Below are positions 26,648 to 35,547 of a stretch of DNA of 64,000 nucleotides, in pieces (within the stretch, counting starts at the first letter, position 1; each line of letters starts with the position of its first letter). Below the pieces are notes generated by a model. That model saw nothing but the letters and a program-made list of their open reading frames with translations, had not been told where the DNA came from and searched no databases. This DNA is from Planctomycetota bacterium (GTDB taxonomy: Bacteria > Planctomycetota > Planctomycetia > Pirellulales > Thermoguttaceae), in contig JAUWNG010000003.1 in NCBI GenBank assembly GCA_030612765.1, positions 1-64,000 on the forward strand, given 5' to 3'. The translations under genes were made by a program, and so were the position numbers.

Positions 26648-28045
26648 ATGCATGGACTTGCGATAGTCACCCGACACTTAATTGCCCCGGCCTGGGCAAT
26701 CTGGGAGCGGAGTCCGTACCTGCGGCACCATCGGCAACTGGTGCGGACGCAGTTCGATCCGCCCGAGACGATCCGCCGCCGGCAGTGGGAAATGGTCGAA
26801 TCGCTGCTGGTGCATGCCTATCTGACGACCCGTTTTTGGCGGTCGCGGCTGCAAGAGGCAGGGCTGGAAATAGGGCGGATACGCTCGTTCGACGATTTTC
26901 GCAAGATACCGCTGTTGACCAAGGCCGACCTCCGCAGCCGTCAGAACGACATGCTTTCGGACCAGTACAGAGATATTCCGCTAAATAGCAAAAAAACCTC
27001 TGGCTCGACCGGCGTCTCCGTGGAAGTCCTGGTCGATGAAGCTGCCCAACAGTTCAAGCGGGCCTGCACGCTGCGGGCCGACCAGTGGAGCGGCTGGCGG
27101 TTGGGCGAGCGGATTGCATCCATCTGGGGCAACCCGCAAATCAGAACGGATTGGAAGGGGCGTCTGCGCCGCGCACTGTTGGAACGGAATTACGCCTACC
27201 TCGACACGCTCAAGATGGATGAGGCGGCGATGGGCGATTTCGCCGACGCCCTGGTCAGCAAGCCGCCGTCGCTGTTGTTCGGTCACGCGCACTCGCTGCA
27301 CCTCTTCGCCACATACCTCAAGGCAAAACGCCCGAGCGTCGCCATTTGCCCGAGGGCCATTATCTCAACCTGCATGGTGCTGCACGATTGGGAACGCCGC
27401 ACGATCGAAGAGGTGTTCCAGTGCCCGGTGACTAATCGTTACGGGTGCGAAGAGGTCAGCCTCATCGCCTGCGAGTGTGAGCGGCACGACGGATTGCACG
27501 TCAACGCGGATGGCATCTACCTTGAGATCCTTCGCCCGGACGGCACACCCTGCCCGCCGGGCGAGCCGGGCACGATCGTCGTGACAGACCTGATGAACCG
27601 GGCCATGCCGATGATTCGCTACCAGGTGGGCGACATGGGCGTGCTGGCCGACCGGCAGTGCCCTTGCGGTCGAGGGCTGCCGCTACTGGAAAAGGTTGAA
27701 GGGCGCGTGGCCGACTACGTGGTCACTCCTCGCGGCAAGTTGATCTCGGGCATTTCGCTGACCGAGAACTTCGCCGTCAAAGTGCCGGGGCTTGCCCAAT
27801 TGCAGATTGTCCAGGAAGAGGTCGATCGGTTCCTGTTCCGCATCGTCCGGGGACCGGATTTCGGCCCGGCAAGCCTCGATACGATCGGCCGGCTGGTGGC
27901 CGAGCGGTTCGGCCCAGAGGTCCGTTACGAGTGCGAGTTCGTCGACCGCATCCCCCAAGAGCCTTCGGGCAAGTACCGATTTTGCATCTCGAAGGTGGAG
28001 CGACCATTTTTGTATGGTCTGAATTCACCAGGACGCGATGGCTAG
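26648..28045 (+). CDS. Phenylacetate-CoA ligase-like (CapK/adenylate-forming) protein
   Basis: KKTSGSTGVSVEVLVDE, NRYGCEEVSLIACEC, MPMIRYQVGDMG. Confidence 0.85.
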   Translation: MHGLAIVTRHLIAPAWAIWERSPYLRHHRQLVRTQFDPPETIRRRQWEMVESLLVHAYLTTRFWRSRLQEAGLEIGRIRSFDDFRKIPLLTKADLRSRQNDMLSDQYRDIPLNSKKTSGSTGVSVEVLVDEAAQQFKRACTLRADQWSGWRLGERIASIWGNPQIRTDWKGRLRRALLERNYAYLDTLKMDEAAMGDFADALVSKPPSLLFGHAHSLHLFATYLKAKRPSVAICPRAIISTCMVLHDWERRTIEEVFQCPVTNRYGCEEVSLIACECERHDGLHVNADGIYLEILRPDGTPCPPGEPGTIVVTDLMNRAMPMIRYQVGDMGVLADRQCPCGRGLPLLEKVEGRVADYVVTPRGKLISGISLTENFAVKVPGLAQLQIVQEEVDRFLFRIVRGPDFGPASLDTIGRLVAERFGPEVRYECEFVDRIPQEPSGKYRFCISKVERPFLYGLNSPGRDG

Positions 28046-29702
28046 CATTCCTTACGAAGAACCGACGCAGGATGTCTTGGCATCCGAGGCAGCAGACAGC
28101 GGCCTACCGTACGGCGTCCCCGCGGACATGGAATCGGCCGGGCGCGAGAAACGGCGCGTGTTGGTTAACGCCGCGGCCAATTGGCTGGGGTACGCCGTGG
28201 CCATCGCCGTGGCGTTCTTCATGTCGCCCATCCTGGTACACAGTCTGGGAGATAGCCGGTATGGGATCTGGGTACTGGTGGATTCGGTTCTGGCATATCT
28301 GGCGTTGGCTGACTTGGGGGTTGGGGCCGCGGTGCTCCGCTACGTGGCCCGATTCGAGGGGCTTCGCGATCGCGTGAACTTGAACCGCCTGTTCAGCACG
28401 AGTCTTGCGATCTTTCTTGCGGCGGGCATTGTTGCGCTCAGCACCACGTTGGCACTTGCGTTCCTTTTCTCCAATCCACTCGGAGTCGCCGACGAACTGG
28501 TCAGCGATACCCGTTGGCTGTTGGTTCTGCTGGGTGTGAACTTGGCGATGGGTCTGCCCCTGGGGATCTACGGCACAGTGCTATCGGCGCTGCGGCACTA
28601 TCCGTTGAAGAACGGCATCCATGTTGCGGTGCTCTTAGTGCGCAGCGGTCTTCTCTTGTTAGTGCTTTACTACGGTGGCGGCATTCCCGGCATCGCGATT
28701 GTGATCACCGCGTGTAGCCTCGGTGAGCACTTGCTCTATGCCTGGGCGGCTCACTGCTACCTTCCCGGACTGCGGTTTTCCCCCCGGTTGGCCAACCGCA
28801 CTACTCTAAAAAGCATTTTCGGCTACAGTACGTTTGTGTTCATCGCGCTGATTGCGGGCCGGGTTTCCTTCCAGTCAGACGCGATCGTGATTGCCGCGTT
28901 CCTTACGCCCGAGCACATCACCTATTTTGCCATCGCCGCTGGTCTTATGTCCCGGGCCCGCGACTGTGTGATAACTTTGACCGCTGTGCTCACGCCCACG
29001 ATCAGCAATTTGGAGGCGCTTGGCGACCAGGCCGGAGTTCGCACGGTGCTTGTGACCGGCACGCGTTATGTGCTGTATCTAGCGATGCCGATCCAGATTG
29101 GCGGCCTCCTATTTGGGTATTCATTCTTGTCGCTGTGGATGGGGCCACGCTACGCGGATATGTGCTATCTCACCTTGGCGATCCTTTTGGCGCCGCTCCC
29201 CATTACAATGTCAAAAAACGTGTCGTTACGGGTGCTGCACGGCTTGGGGCGCGTGAAGCTCTATTCCGCCTTTACTGTGGCCGAGGCGGTCGTGAACTTG
29301 CTCCTAAGCATCTTGCTGGTGCTATGGTTGAGGAGTATCGAAGGGCCGGCGTTGGGTACCGCGATTCCCGCGGTCGTCCAATCATTGGCCGTAACGGTTT
29401 TGGCATGTCGGGTGGTTGGGATTCACACCGGCATACATCTTGCACGGTCGTTCGCCCGACCGCTGTTGGCATCGGGCGCGCTCTTGTTGGTTTGGTTTTT
29501 CGTACTCCGTTGGATGCCGCCGCAAAGTTGGGGGACGTTAATCACGGCGGGCTTGTTGGGGATTGTGCCATACGCAGCCGTAGTTGTTGCTTTGGAGCCA
29601 CAAGTACGGAATGCGATTTTTCATTTTGCTGCTTTCTGGAGTTTAGGAAGGTCAGCCACAACCAATACTTCAGGAGTAGAATCTGCTTTTTTAGATAGTT
29701 GA
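28038..29702 (+). CDS. Polysaccharide flippase (Wzx/MATE-like)
   Basis: Many TM segments; N-terminal NAAANWLGYAVAIAVAFFMSPILVHSLGDSRYGIWVLV. Confidence 0.87.
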   Translation: MASIPYEEPTQDVLASEAADSGLPYGVPADMESAGREKRRVLVNAAANWLGYAVAIAVAFFMSPILVHSLGDSRYGIWVLVDSVLAYLALADLGVGAAVLRYVARFEGLRDRVNLNRLFSTSLAIFLAAGIVALSTTLALAFLFSNPLGVADELVSDTRWLLVLLGVNLAMGLPLGIYGTVLSALRHYPLKNGIHVAVLLVRSGLLLLVLYYGGGIPGIAIVITACSLGEHLLYAWAAHCYLPGLRFSPRLANRTTLKSIFGYSTFVFIALIAGRVSFQSDAIVIAAFLTPEHITYFAIAAGLMSRARDCVITLTAVLTPTISNLEALGDQAGVRTVLVTGTRYVLYLAMPIQIGGLLFGYSFLSLWMGPRYADMCYLTLAILLAPLPITMSKNVSLRVLHGLGRVKLYSAFTVAEAVVNLLLSILLVLWLRSIEGPALGTAIPAVVQSLAVTVLACRVVGIHTGIHLARSFARPLLASGALLLVWFFVLRWMPPQSWGTLITAGLLGIVPYAAVVVALEPQVRNAIFHFAAFWSLGRSATTNTSGVESAFLDS

Positions 29703-29812
29703 ACTGCCTGAGATCCTAGAAATGTGTATGTTGTATTTTGACGCAATCTTTAGAAAGCTTGTTATCTCATCTTTCCAGGAACATGAATAGGCACGCTTAA
29801 AACGAGCATGAT

Positions 29813-30925
29813 ATGAAAGTCTTTTACGCGAATTGTACTGCGCATGTTCCACACACGGGATGTCTTGCAGTTACCGACAGCCAGATACGAGCCCTTTTTC
29901 GTGCGGGATGCGAATTGACATTTATTGCGTACGGTGACGAAATTCTTCGGTTCTGGACCGGTCGCCGTGCCACTTCGGTGCCAGCGTTGCTTGAATCACA
30001 AATCGGTAAGAAATTGGAAGAATGCGATGTCGTTGTGGTCAATGGAGAGGGAACAATTCATCACGGACGTGGCTTGCACCTCCTCTGTCTGCTTGCAGCA
30101 GCTCAGCACATGGGTAAGCGAACTTTCCTCGTCAATGCCATTATGCAAGATACCGATGGTTTTGACGATGTGCTTCGTGCTTTAAATGATCTCAACGTAC
30201 GGGATCGATGCAGTGCAGAATATTTAGAGCGCAAGGGGATTCCACATCGGCTAGTTCCAGATTCAATTGTCGATGCGCAGTTCGCCGATAAGCCCGATGT
30301 GAATCTGGAAGGTTGCGTGATATGCACCGACTGGCACTTTTCTCAAGACCGTGTGGTGGGCAAGGTTATCTGGGATTACTATCAAACCCATGCAAACTGC
30401 TGGTTCTATCCGCTATACCACGGATACGAGGTGTTCCGTTGGCGGCACGCGGTGGCAAATTTCCGACAGGCCCAGGTGGTGATAACGGGACGGCACCATG
30501 GTATGTACCTAGCGGGGTTGGCCGGCGTGCCTTTCGTCTCGCTTCAATCAAATTCTCATAAGGTGGAAGGACTCATCAAATTATCTGGGCTGCCACTGCC
30601 TCTATGCCGCAAGGCGCAAGATATGGAAAAGGCATTAGCCTTCGCCCGGAAAAACGCAAATCTCTTTCGGGAGTTTCAACACTTCCTAATCTCCCAGCGA
30701 CCGCTTAGCACTCTCGATAAACTTGCCGAGCCTGTGTCGGCGTCCTCAAATGTTGAGGATAAGGTAGAAGCCTTCTTCTGTAGTGTTAGAGCAGACTACC
30801 TCATGCGACCTTGGATATACAATCCATATAATCGTTCCTTCTTCCGATCGCGGAGACTTCGTAAGAAATTAGTTCCCATGCTTACCTGCCCCTTGCGGTG
30901 GATCACCAGGTGGTTTCAGGAATAA
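29813..30925 (+). CDS. Polysaccharide pyruvyl transferase family protein
   Basis: DVVVVNGEGTIHHGRG and QAQVVITGRHHGMYLAGLAGVPFVSLQSNSHKVEGL. Confidence 0.82.
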   Translation: MKVFYANCTAHVPHTGCLAVTDSQIRALFRAGCELTFIAYGDEILRFWTGRRATSVPALLESQIGKKLEECDVVVVNGEGTIHHGRGLHLLCLLAAAQHMGKRTFLVNAIMQDTDGFDDVLRALNDLNVRDRCSAEYLERKGIPHRLVPDSIVDAQFADKPDVNLEGCVICTDWHFSQDRVVGKVIWDYYQTHANCWFYPLYHGYEVFRWRHAVANFRQAQVVITGRHHGMYLAGLAGVPFVSLQSNSHKVEGLIKLSGLPLPLCRKAQDMEKALAFARKNANLFREFQHFLISQRPLSTLDKLAEPVSASSNVEDKVEAFFCSVRADYLMRPWIYNPYNRSFFRSRRLRKKLVPMLTCPLRWITRWFQE

Positions 30926-30943
30926 TTGATGGTATCATCTCGT

Positions 30944-31223
30944 CTGCACTTTCTGAAAAACCACCTGGCTTACCCAGGTTACAATAGCCAAATTTCAAAG
31001 ATTTCGGAATTACTGTGTGTTCGGTGATCGAGGCCAAGAGTACGGAAAATGTGTGCCGAGCCTGTTGCACTGTAAGTACTTACGGCGTGGTTCATGTAAA
31101 TGACTTCAGCGACGGAACCTTGATTTTAGGGAACTTTGGGCCAGGACGAGCCGGTCTTGCCGACCTCCAGCGGCTAATCAACGCATAAGATGGGAAGATT
31201 GGGTGTTTTTTCAGAAAGTGCAG
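30944..31223. mobile_element. MITE-like element with perfect TIRs and a 7-bp TSD
   Basis: CTGCACTTTCTGAAAAA ... TTTTTCAGAAAGTGCAG (17/17 TIR); ATCTCGT at 30937-30943 and 31224-31230; no transposase ORF. Confidence 0.8.
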
Positions 31224-31287
31224 ATCTCGTCAACACGGCTTAATTATGTCTTGAGTTACTTCTGTATTATCGCATAAGTATTAGCCC

Positions 31288-32505
31288 ATGAACGTTCTCT
31301 TCACTCCTGGCAATCGTTCTCATGTGGCCAGTATGCTTCCCATTGCCGAAGAACTCCGGCGGCGCGGGCACGATTCCTCGTTTCTGACTCGCGACGCCGT
31401 CATCGAGCCTGAGTACCGCACCGCGGAGGCCGTAAAGGGGGCCGGCTTCCCCTGCTATGAATACTCAGGCTACTACGAGAGCGACGTCTCGCGACTACTG
31501 CCTAAGGTAGCATCCTATGTCCGGTCCAAACGCGAAGTTTTCGCCTTTCTGTCTTCGATCCCCTTCGACGTGGCCGTTTTCTGCAACGACAATAGCGCGC
31601 TGTTCGATCGTCTGGTGATTGCTTTCAGCCGCCGAGAACACAAGGAAGTCTTACTGGTCCAGGAGAGCGTTCGGCCCGCGCATCGACCGGCGTCGCTGGC
31701 CACTCAGATTCGGCGGCGAGGACTCTCGGCCGTCGCTGCTTGGGGCTCGCGCATCCTCGCGCGGTGCGCCCCGCCCGGGGCGTTTGTGCGGAGGGGATAT
31801 GGGCGGTCCGGTTGTACGATGATTGCGGCGGCGGGAGATCGGTTTCGACGACAATTGATGCGACAAGGGGTCGCGGGCAAGAATATTCGCGTGACCGGGC
31901 AACCACGCCTCGATGGTACGATGAAATCTACCCCGCGCCTCTCGGATAACGGCGACGGCAAGACGGAGCGCGTGTTGCTGTTCTGCAATCAGCCCATTCC
32001 CGAGTCGCACCTCCTGGACCGTCTCTTCGTGGACCTGGTGACCGCCTGCGACGCCTGCGACAACGTGCGATTGCTGGTGAAACTGCATCCCCGCGACCTG
32101 CCCGTCGATCATTGGCTACGGCTGCTGCCGGCCGACGCGGGCCACAGCCTTTTGGAGGTGACCAACAGTCGTAAGTTGGACGAGTGCTTCCAGCTTGCCG
32201 ATGCGATGATGACCGTGGCGTCAACAACGAGCCTGGAGGCCATGGCCGCCGGGCTGCCCGTGGCACTGGTGAACTATTTGCCCATCTCTTGGCACCTGCC
32301 CTACGACGAGCTAGGCGCAGCCCTGTCGATCGACTCAGCATGTACCCTAAAGGAATCGATCTTGCGTTTGTTGTTCGACTGCTCGGTTTGCGAGAGCCTC
32401 CGCGCGCGTGCGGAGACCGTTCTGCAGGACGAGCTATACTTGCGCGATGGAGGGAGCGCGAAACGAATCGTGGACTTTATCGAAGAGCGTTTGGAAAGGT
32501 CGTGA
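31288..32505 (+). CDS. GT-B-like glycosyltransferase / capsule-type polysaccharide biosynthesis protein
   Basis: FTPGNRSHVASMLPIAEELRRRGHDSSFLTRD...VTGQPRLDG...VKLHPRD...STTSLEAMAAGLPVALVNY. Confidence 0.75.
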   Translation: MNVLFTPGNRSHVASMLPIAEELRRRGHDSSFLTRDAVIEPEYRTAEAVKGAGFPCYEYSGYYESDVSRLLPKVASYVRSKREVFAFLSSIPFDVAVFCNDNSALFDRLVIAFSRREHKEVLLVQESVRPAHRPASLATQIRRRGLSAVAAWGSRILARCAPPGAFVRRGYGRSGCTMIAAAGDRFRRQLMRQGVAGKNIRVTGQPRLDGTMKSTPRLSDNGDGKTERVLLFCNQPIPESHLLDRLFVDLVTACDACDNVRLLVKLHPRDLPVDHWLRLLPADAGHSLLEVTNSRKLDECFQLADAMMTVASTTSLEAMAAGLPVALVNYLPISWHLPYDELGAALSIDSACTLKESILRLLFDCSVCESLRARAETVLQDELYLRDGGSAKRIVDFIEERLERS

Positions 32506-32518
32506 AGAAAGTGAAACG

Positions 32519-33487
32519 ATGAGTACGCCGATCGAGCTGGCACGAATCACAATCAGTAGGGAAATCGACGCGCTGCAGGCCGCCATGGGCCGGATCGACG
32601 CCAGCTTTGAGAAGGCGGTGGACATGCTTCTTGCCACTTCGGGCAAGGTGGTGACCACGGGCCTCGGCAAGTCGGGCCTCATCGCCCGCAAGATAGCGGC
32701 CACGTTGTGTGGGACCGGCACCGCCGCGGTGTTCGTGCATCCCGTAGACGCCATGCACGGTGATTTCGGCGCAGTGCAGAAGGGCGACATCATGATATTG
32801 CTCAGCAAGAGCGGCGAGACTGCCGAGATATTGACGTTTCTGAAACTCGTGAAGGCGGCGGATTGCAAAACAATTGGAATCGTGGGGCAGCACGGCTCAA
32901 GCCTGATGACCGGCTGCGACGTCGCCTTGGATGCCAGCGTCGAAAACGAGGCATGTCCGCTCAACCTTGCCCCCACCAGCAGTGCCATGGTTGCCATGGC
33001 ACTCGGTGATGCATTGGTTGCATGCCTCGTCGATCGCCGGGGATTCACGTCGGATGGGTTCAGCAAGCTGCATCCCTCCGGCTCGCTTGGCAAGAGACTC
33101 CTACTTCGAGTCAAAGACGTGATGCATCAGGGAACTGCGATCCCGATCATCAGCCCCGGAAGTTCGATGAAACAGGTGGTGCTTCTGTTGAGCGCCAAAG
33201 CGATGGGAATTGTCATTATTGCCAATCGCCAGCGGGATCTTCTGGGCATCTTTACCGACGGCGATTTGCGCCGTTGTCTGGAAAAACATGACGACGTTTT
33301 GCACAGGACGATCGACGAATTGATGACGCAGACTCCAATCGTATGTAGGGAAGACCAGATGGCCGTGGAAGCGGTTGAACTCATGGAAAATAGACCCTCG
33401 CAAATCTCGGTCCTTCCCGTGCTTGACGCGAACCGAAAGGTGGTTGGTGTTGTGCGTATCCACGATCTGGTGCGATCTGGTCTGTGA
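32519..33487 (+). CDS. kpsF: Arabinose-5-phosphate isomerase (KpsF/GutQ), SIS plus CBS domains
   Basis: GKVVTTGLGKSGLIARKIAATLCGTGTAAVFVHPVDAMHGDFG...LSKSGETAEIL; GIFTDGDLRRCLE. Confidence 0.93.
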   Translation: MSTPIELARITISREIDALQAAMGRIDASFEKAVDMLLATSGKVVTTGLGKSGLIARKIAATLCGTGTAAVFVHPVDAMHGDFGAVQKGDIMILLSKSGETAEILTFLKLVKAADCKTIGIVGQHGSSLMTGCDVALDASVENEACPLNLAPTSSAMVAMALGDALVACLVDRRGFTSDGFSKLHPSGSLGKRLLLRVKDVMHQGTAIPIISPGSSMKQVVLLLSAKAMGIVIIANRQRDLLGIFTDGDLRRCLEKHDDVLHRTIDELMTQTPIVCREDQMAVEAVELMENRPSQISVLPVLDANRKVVGVVRIHDLVRSGL

Positions 33488-33534
33488 ATAGCAGTCAATT
33501 CATCATTCCAACAAGGCTTGGTTCATCGAATGTG

Positions 33535-35433
33535 TCACTTATATCCCGGCAGGGCGAGGATGCGCTTCAGCAGCAACGCGCGCCGGCGAGATAAACGGGC
33601 GTCCGGAGGATAGCCGTAGCTGCCCACGAACTCGTTCCAGCCGATCCCTTCTTTCAATCCGCCCACCTCGGGCAGGAAATCCCCGACGGAAAAACTATCC
33701 TCCAGGCGGGATAGAGGTATCTTGCCTTTGCCGACGGCAACGGCAAACACGATGCCGGCCAGATCGGCCGACAAATCGGCGAAGCTGAACCCGCTGCCGC
33801 TGCGCATGTCGGCCAGTTCCTTGAGGATTCCGGCCCCTTCGGCGACCCGAGGGCCGACGAGAACCACCAGAGCGGCAGAGACCGCGAAATGCCGGAGCAA
33901 GTCGCGGCGGGCGTGCATGGTGGGGGCGCCGAGCACCGCCAGCCGCGCCGCCCGTTCGGAGGCCGACTCGAGCTGCGCCACGGAAGGGAACAGGGCCATG
34001 TCTTCGGCCCATCGTCTGTCCGCAAAAGGGGTTTCCACGCCGAAAAATGGACCAGTCCCCGACTGGTCCGGCAGCGGCGAATCGTTCAGGGCCACTCCCA
34101 ACCCCAGCAGAAATGCCGCTCCGGCAACCTCTCGGGGAAGTCGCCTGGCAGCAGCGGCAGCTTGGCGGACGTAGTACACGGTTAGCTCGTCCCCGTCCAG
34201 TCGGACTTGGCGCTCGGGGTCCAGGACGCCCTCACCCCCTGTTCCTTTCCCAGAGGGAGAGGGGAGTTTCTTGGGCAACTGCCGGTTTTTCTGGGCGGCC
34301 TTGGTCACTGCCCGCACCACGGTCCGCGCACCGGCGATCACGGCTTGGCAACGTCCGGGCAACTCCCCGGCCAATCCCAGCGACTGGTCGAGCATGGCCA
34401 AGTAGCGCGGCGCCGCCGAATCGCCCGGCATCGCGGCGGCGAGCGAGCGGTACACCGCCCGCAGGTGGTCCTTGGAGGCAGAGGGAAGCTGGCAAAGATG
34501 CATCAGCGGACGGGTACGGCTGCGAAGCTCTTCGCCCACCAGGAACATGGCGAGCGTGTTCGGGGCGTCGAACCCGATGCGGAAGGCGCGTGCCCGCGAT
34601 TGCCGGTCGCCGACATCGGGCCGCATCACGGACTGGTGCTCGGGCGAATGTACCGCGCCGAGGAAGTGCCCCAACTCGTGTACCAGCATCTCGAGCCGCT
34701 CCGGCTCGGCGAGTTGGCGGCCCCATTCGCGGATCAAGATGTGCGAGTGGAACGGGCCCCGTATCCCGCCCATGCGTTTCTCGTCTCGCAACGTATGGTA
34801 CTGGCCGGTGAAGCCGATCGCCAGCCGCGCCGGGGCCGGATTGACTTTTCGCTCGAACTCCTCGATGAACTGCCGCAACTCGCGGGCGCCGTCGTTGGAG
34901 GTCCAGACGCCGACCGCCACCACCTGAAAGCGAACCCGGCAATGTCGCTCGATGATCTCGGACGCCTCGGCCATCCGCTCCCGGTATCGCTTCTCCCACA
35001 CACGCCGCACCGTCGGCTCTTTGTCGTCGACCAGAATCTTGACCGGGATGGTACACAAGTCATCCCGCGGGCGGGAAAGCGGTTTCGGCATTGGCCGGTC
35101 GGCCGGAAGACCGGGAAGCGGATGTTGGACCAGATCGAGCTTATTGCCGTCGGTGTGGAAGTAGTAGATGCCGTTGGCCTGAAGCAGACGCCGTCGCGGC
35201 TCGCCACCGGCATTGAAAACGATGGTGACGGCGGCGGCAACGGGCACCGGAAGCACCTCGCCGCGATCCAAGCCGTGGCGGGTCTGCCGACCGTCTGGCT
35301 GGATGATGGTCAGCGCAACCTTGCCCTCCGCGCGGTTGGTCAGCACGACAACACCCGCACTGGCCGGCGACCAAAACGCCCCAGCCGCGACGACCAGTCC
35401 CATCGCGATCGGCAGCCCGCGGAGCATCATCAC
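33535..35433 (-). CDS. Secreted hypothetical protein with matrixin-like metalloprotease domain
   Basis: MLVHELGHFLGAVHSPEHQSVMRPDVG zinc motif; N-terminal signal peptide. Confidence 0.65.
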   Translation of the reverse strand: MMMLRGLPIAMGLVVAAGAFWSPASAGVVVLTNRAEGKVALTIIQPDGRQTRHGLDRGEVLPVPVAAAVTIVFNAGGEPRRRLLQANGIYYFHTDGNKLDLVQHPLPGLPADRPMPKPLSRPRDDLCTIPVKILVDDKEPTVRRVWEKRYRERMAEASEIIERHCRVRFQVVAVGVWTSNDGARELRQFIEEFERKVNPAPARLAIGFTGQYHTLRDEKRMGGIRGPFHSHILIREWGRQLAEPERLEMLVHELGHFLGAVHSPEHQSVMRPDVGDRQSRARAFRIGFDAPNTLAMFLVGEELRSRTRPLMHLCQLPSASKDHLRAVYRSLAAAMPGDSAAPRYLAMLDQSLGLAGELPGRCQAVIAGARTVVRAVTKAAQKNRQLPKKLPSPSGKGTGGEGVLDPERQVRLDGDELTVYYVRQAAAAARRLPREVAGAAFLLGLGVALNDSPLPDQSGTGPFFGVETPFADRRWAEDMALFPSVAQLESASERAARLAVLGAPTMHARRDLLRHFAVSAALVVLVGPRVAEGAGILKELADMRSGSGFSFADLSADLAGIVFAVAVGKGKIPLSRLEDSFSVGDFLPEVGGLKEGIGWNEFVGSYGYPPDARLSRRRALLLKRILALPGYK

Positions 35434-35547
35434 TTCGACCTCGATATGCGAAGATTCACGTAGCGTTCACGGGGTGTCCCTCTCGACACGCTTGGCGTCC
35501 ATTATACCATAGTTGCTTGGGGTCGTGGGCGGTGGTAGGCTGATGTC

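Noticed and set aside
30944-31223. Complete insertion sequence
   Set aside because: Only 280 bp with no transposase-like ORF; treated as a MITE-like/non-autonomous element.
34207-35463. 418-aa plus-strand ORF opposite the metalloprotease-like gene
   Set aside because: The minus frame has a signal peptide and HELGHFLGAVH motif; the plus frame is shadow sequence.
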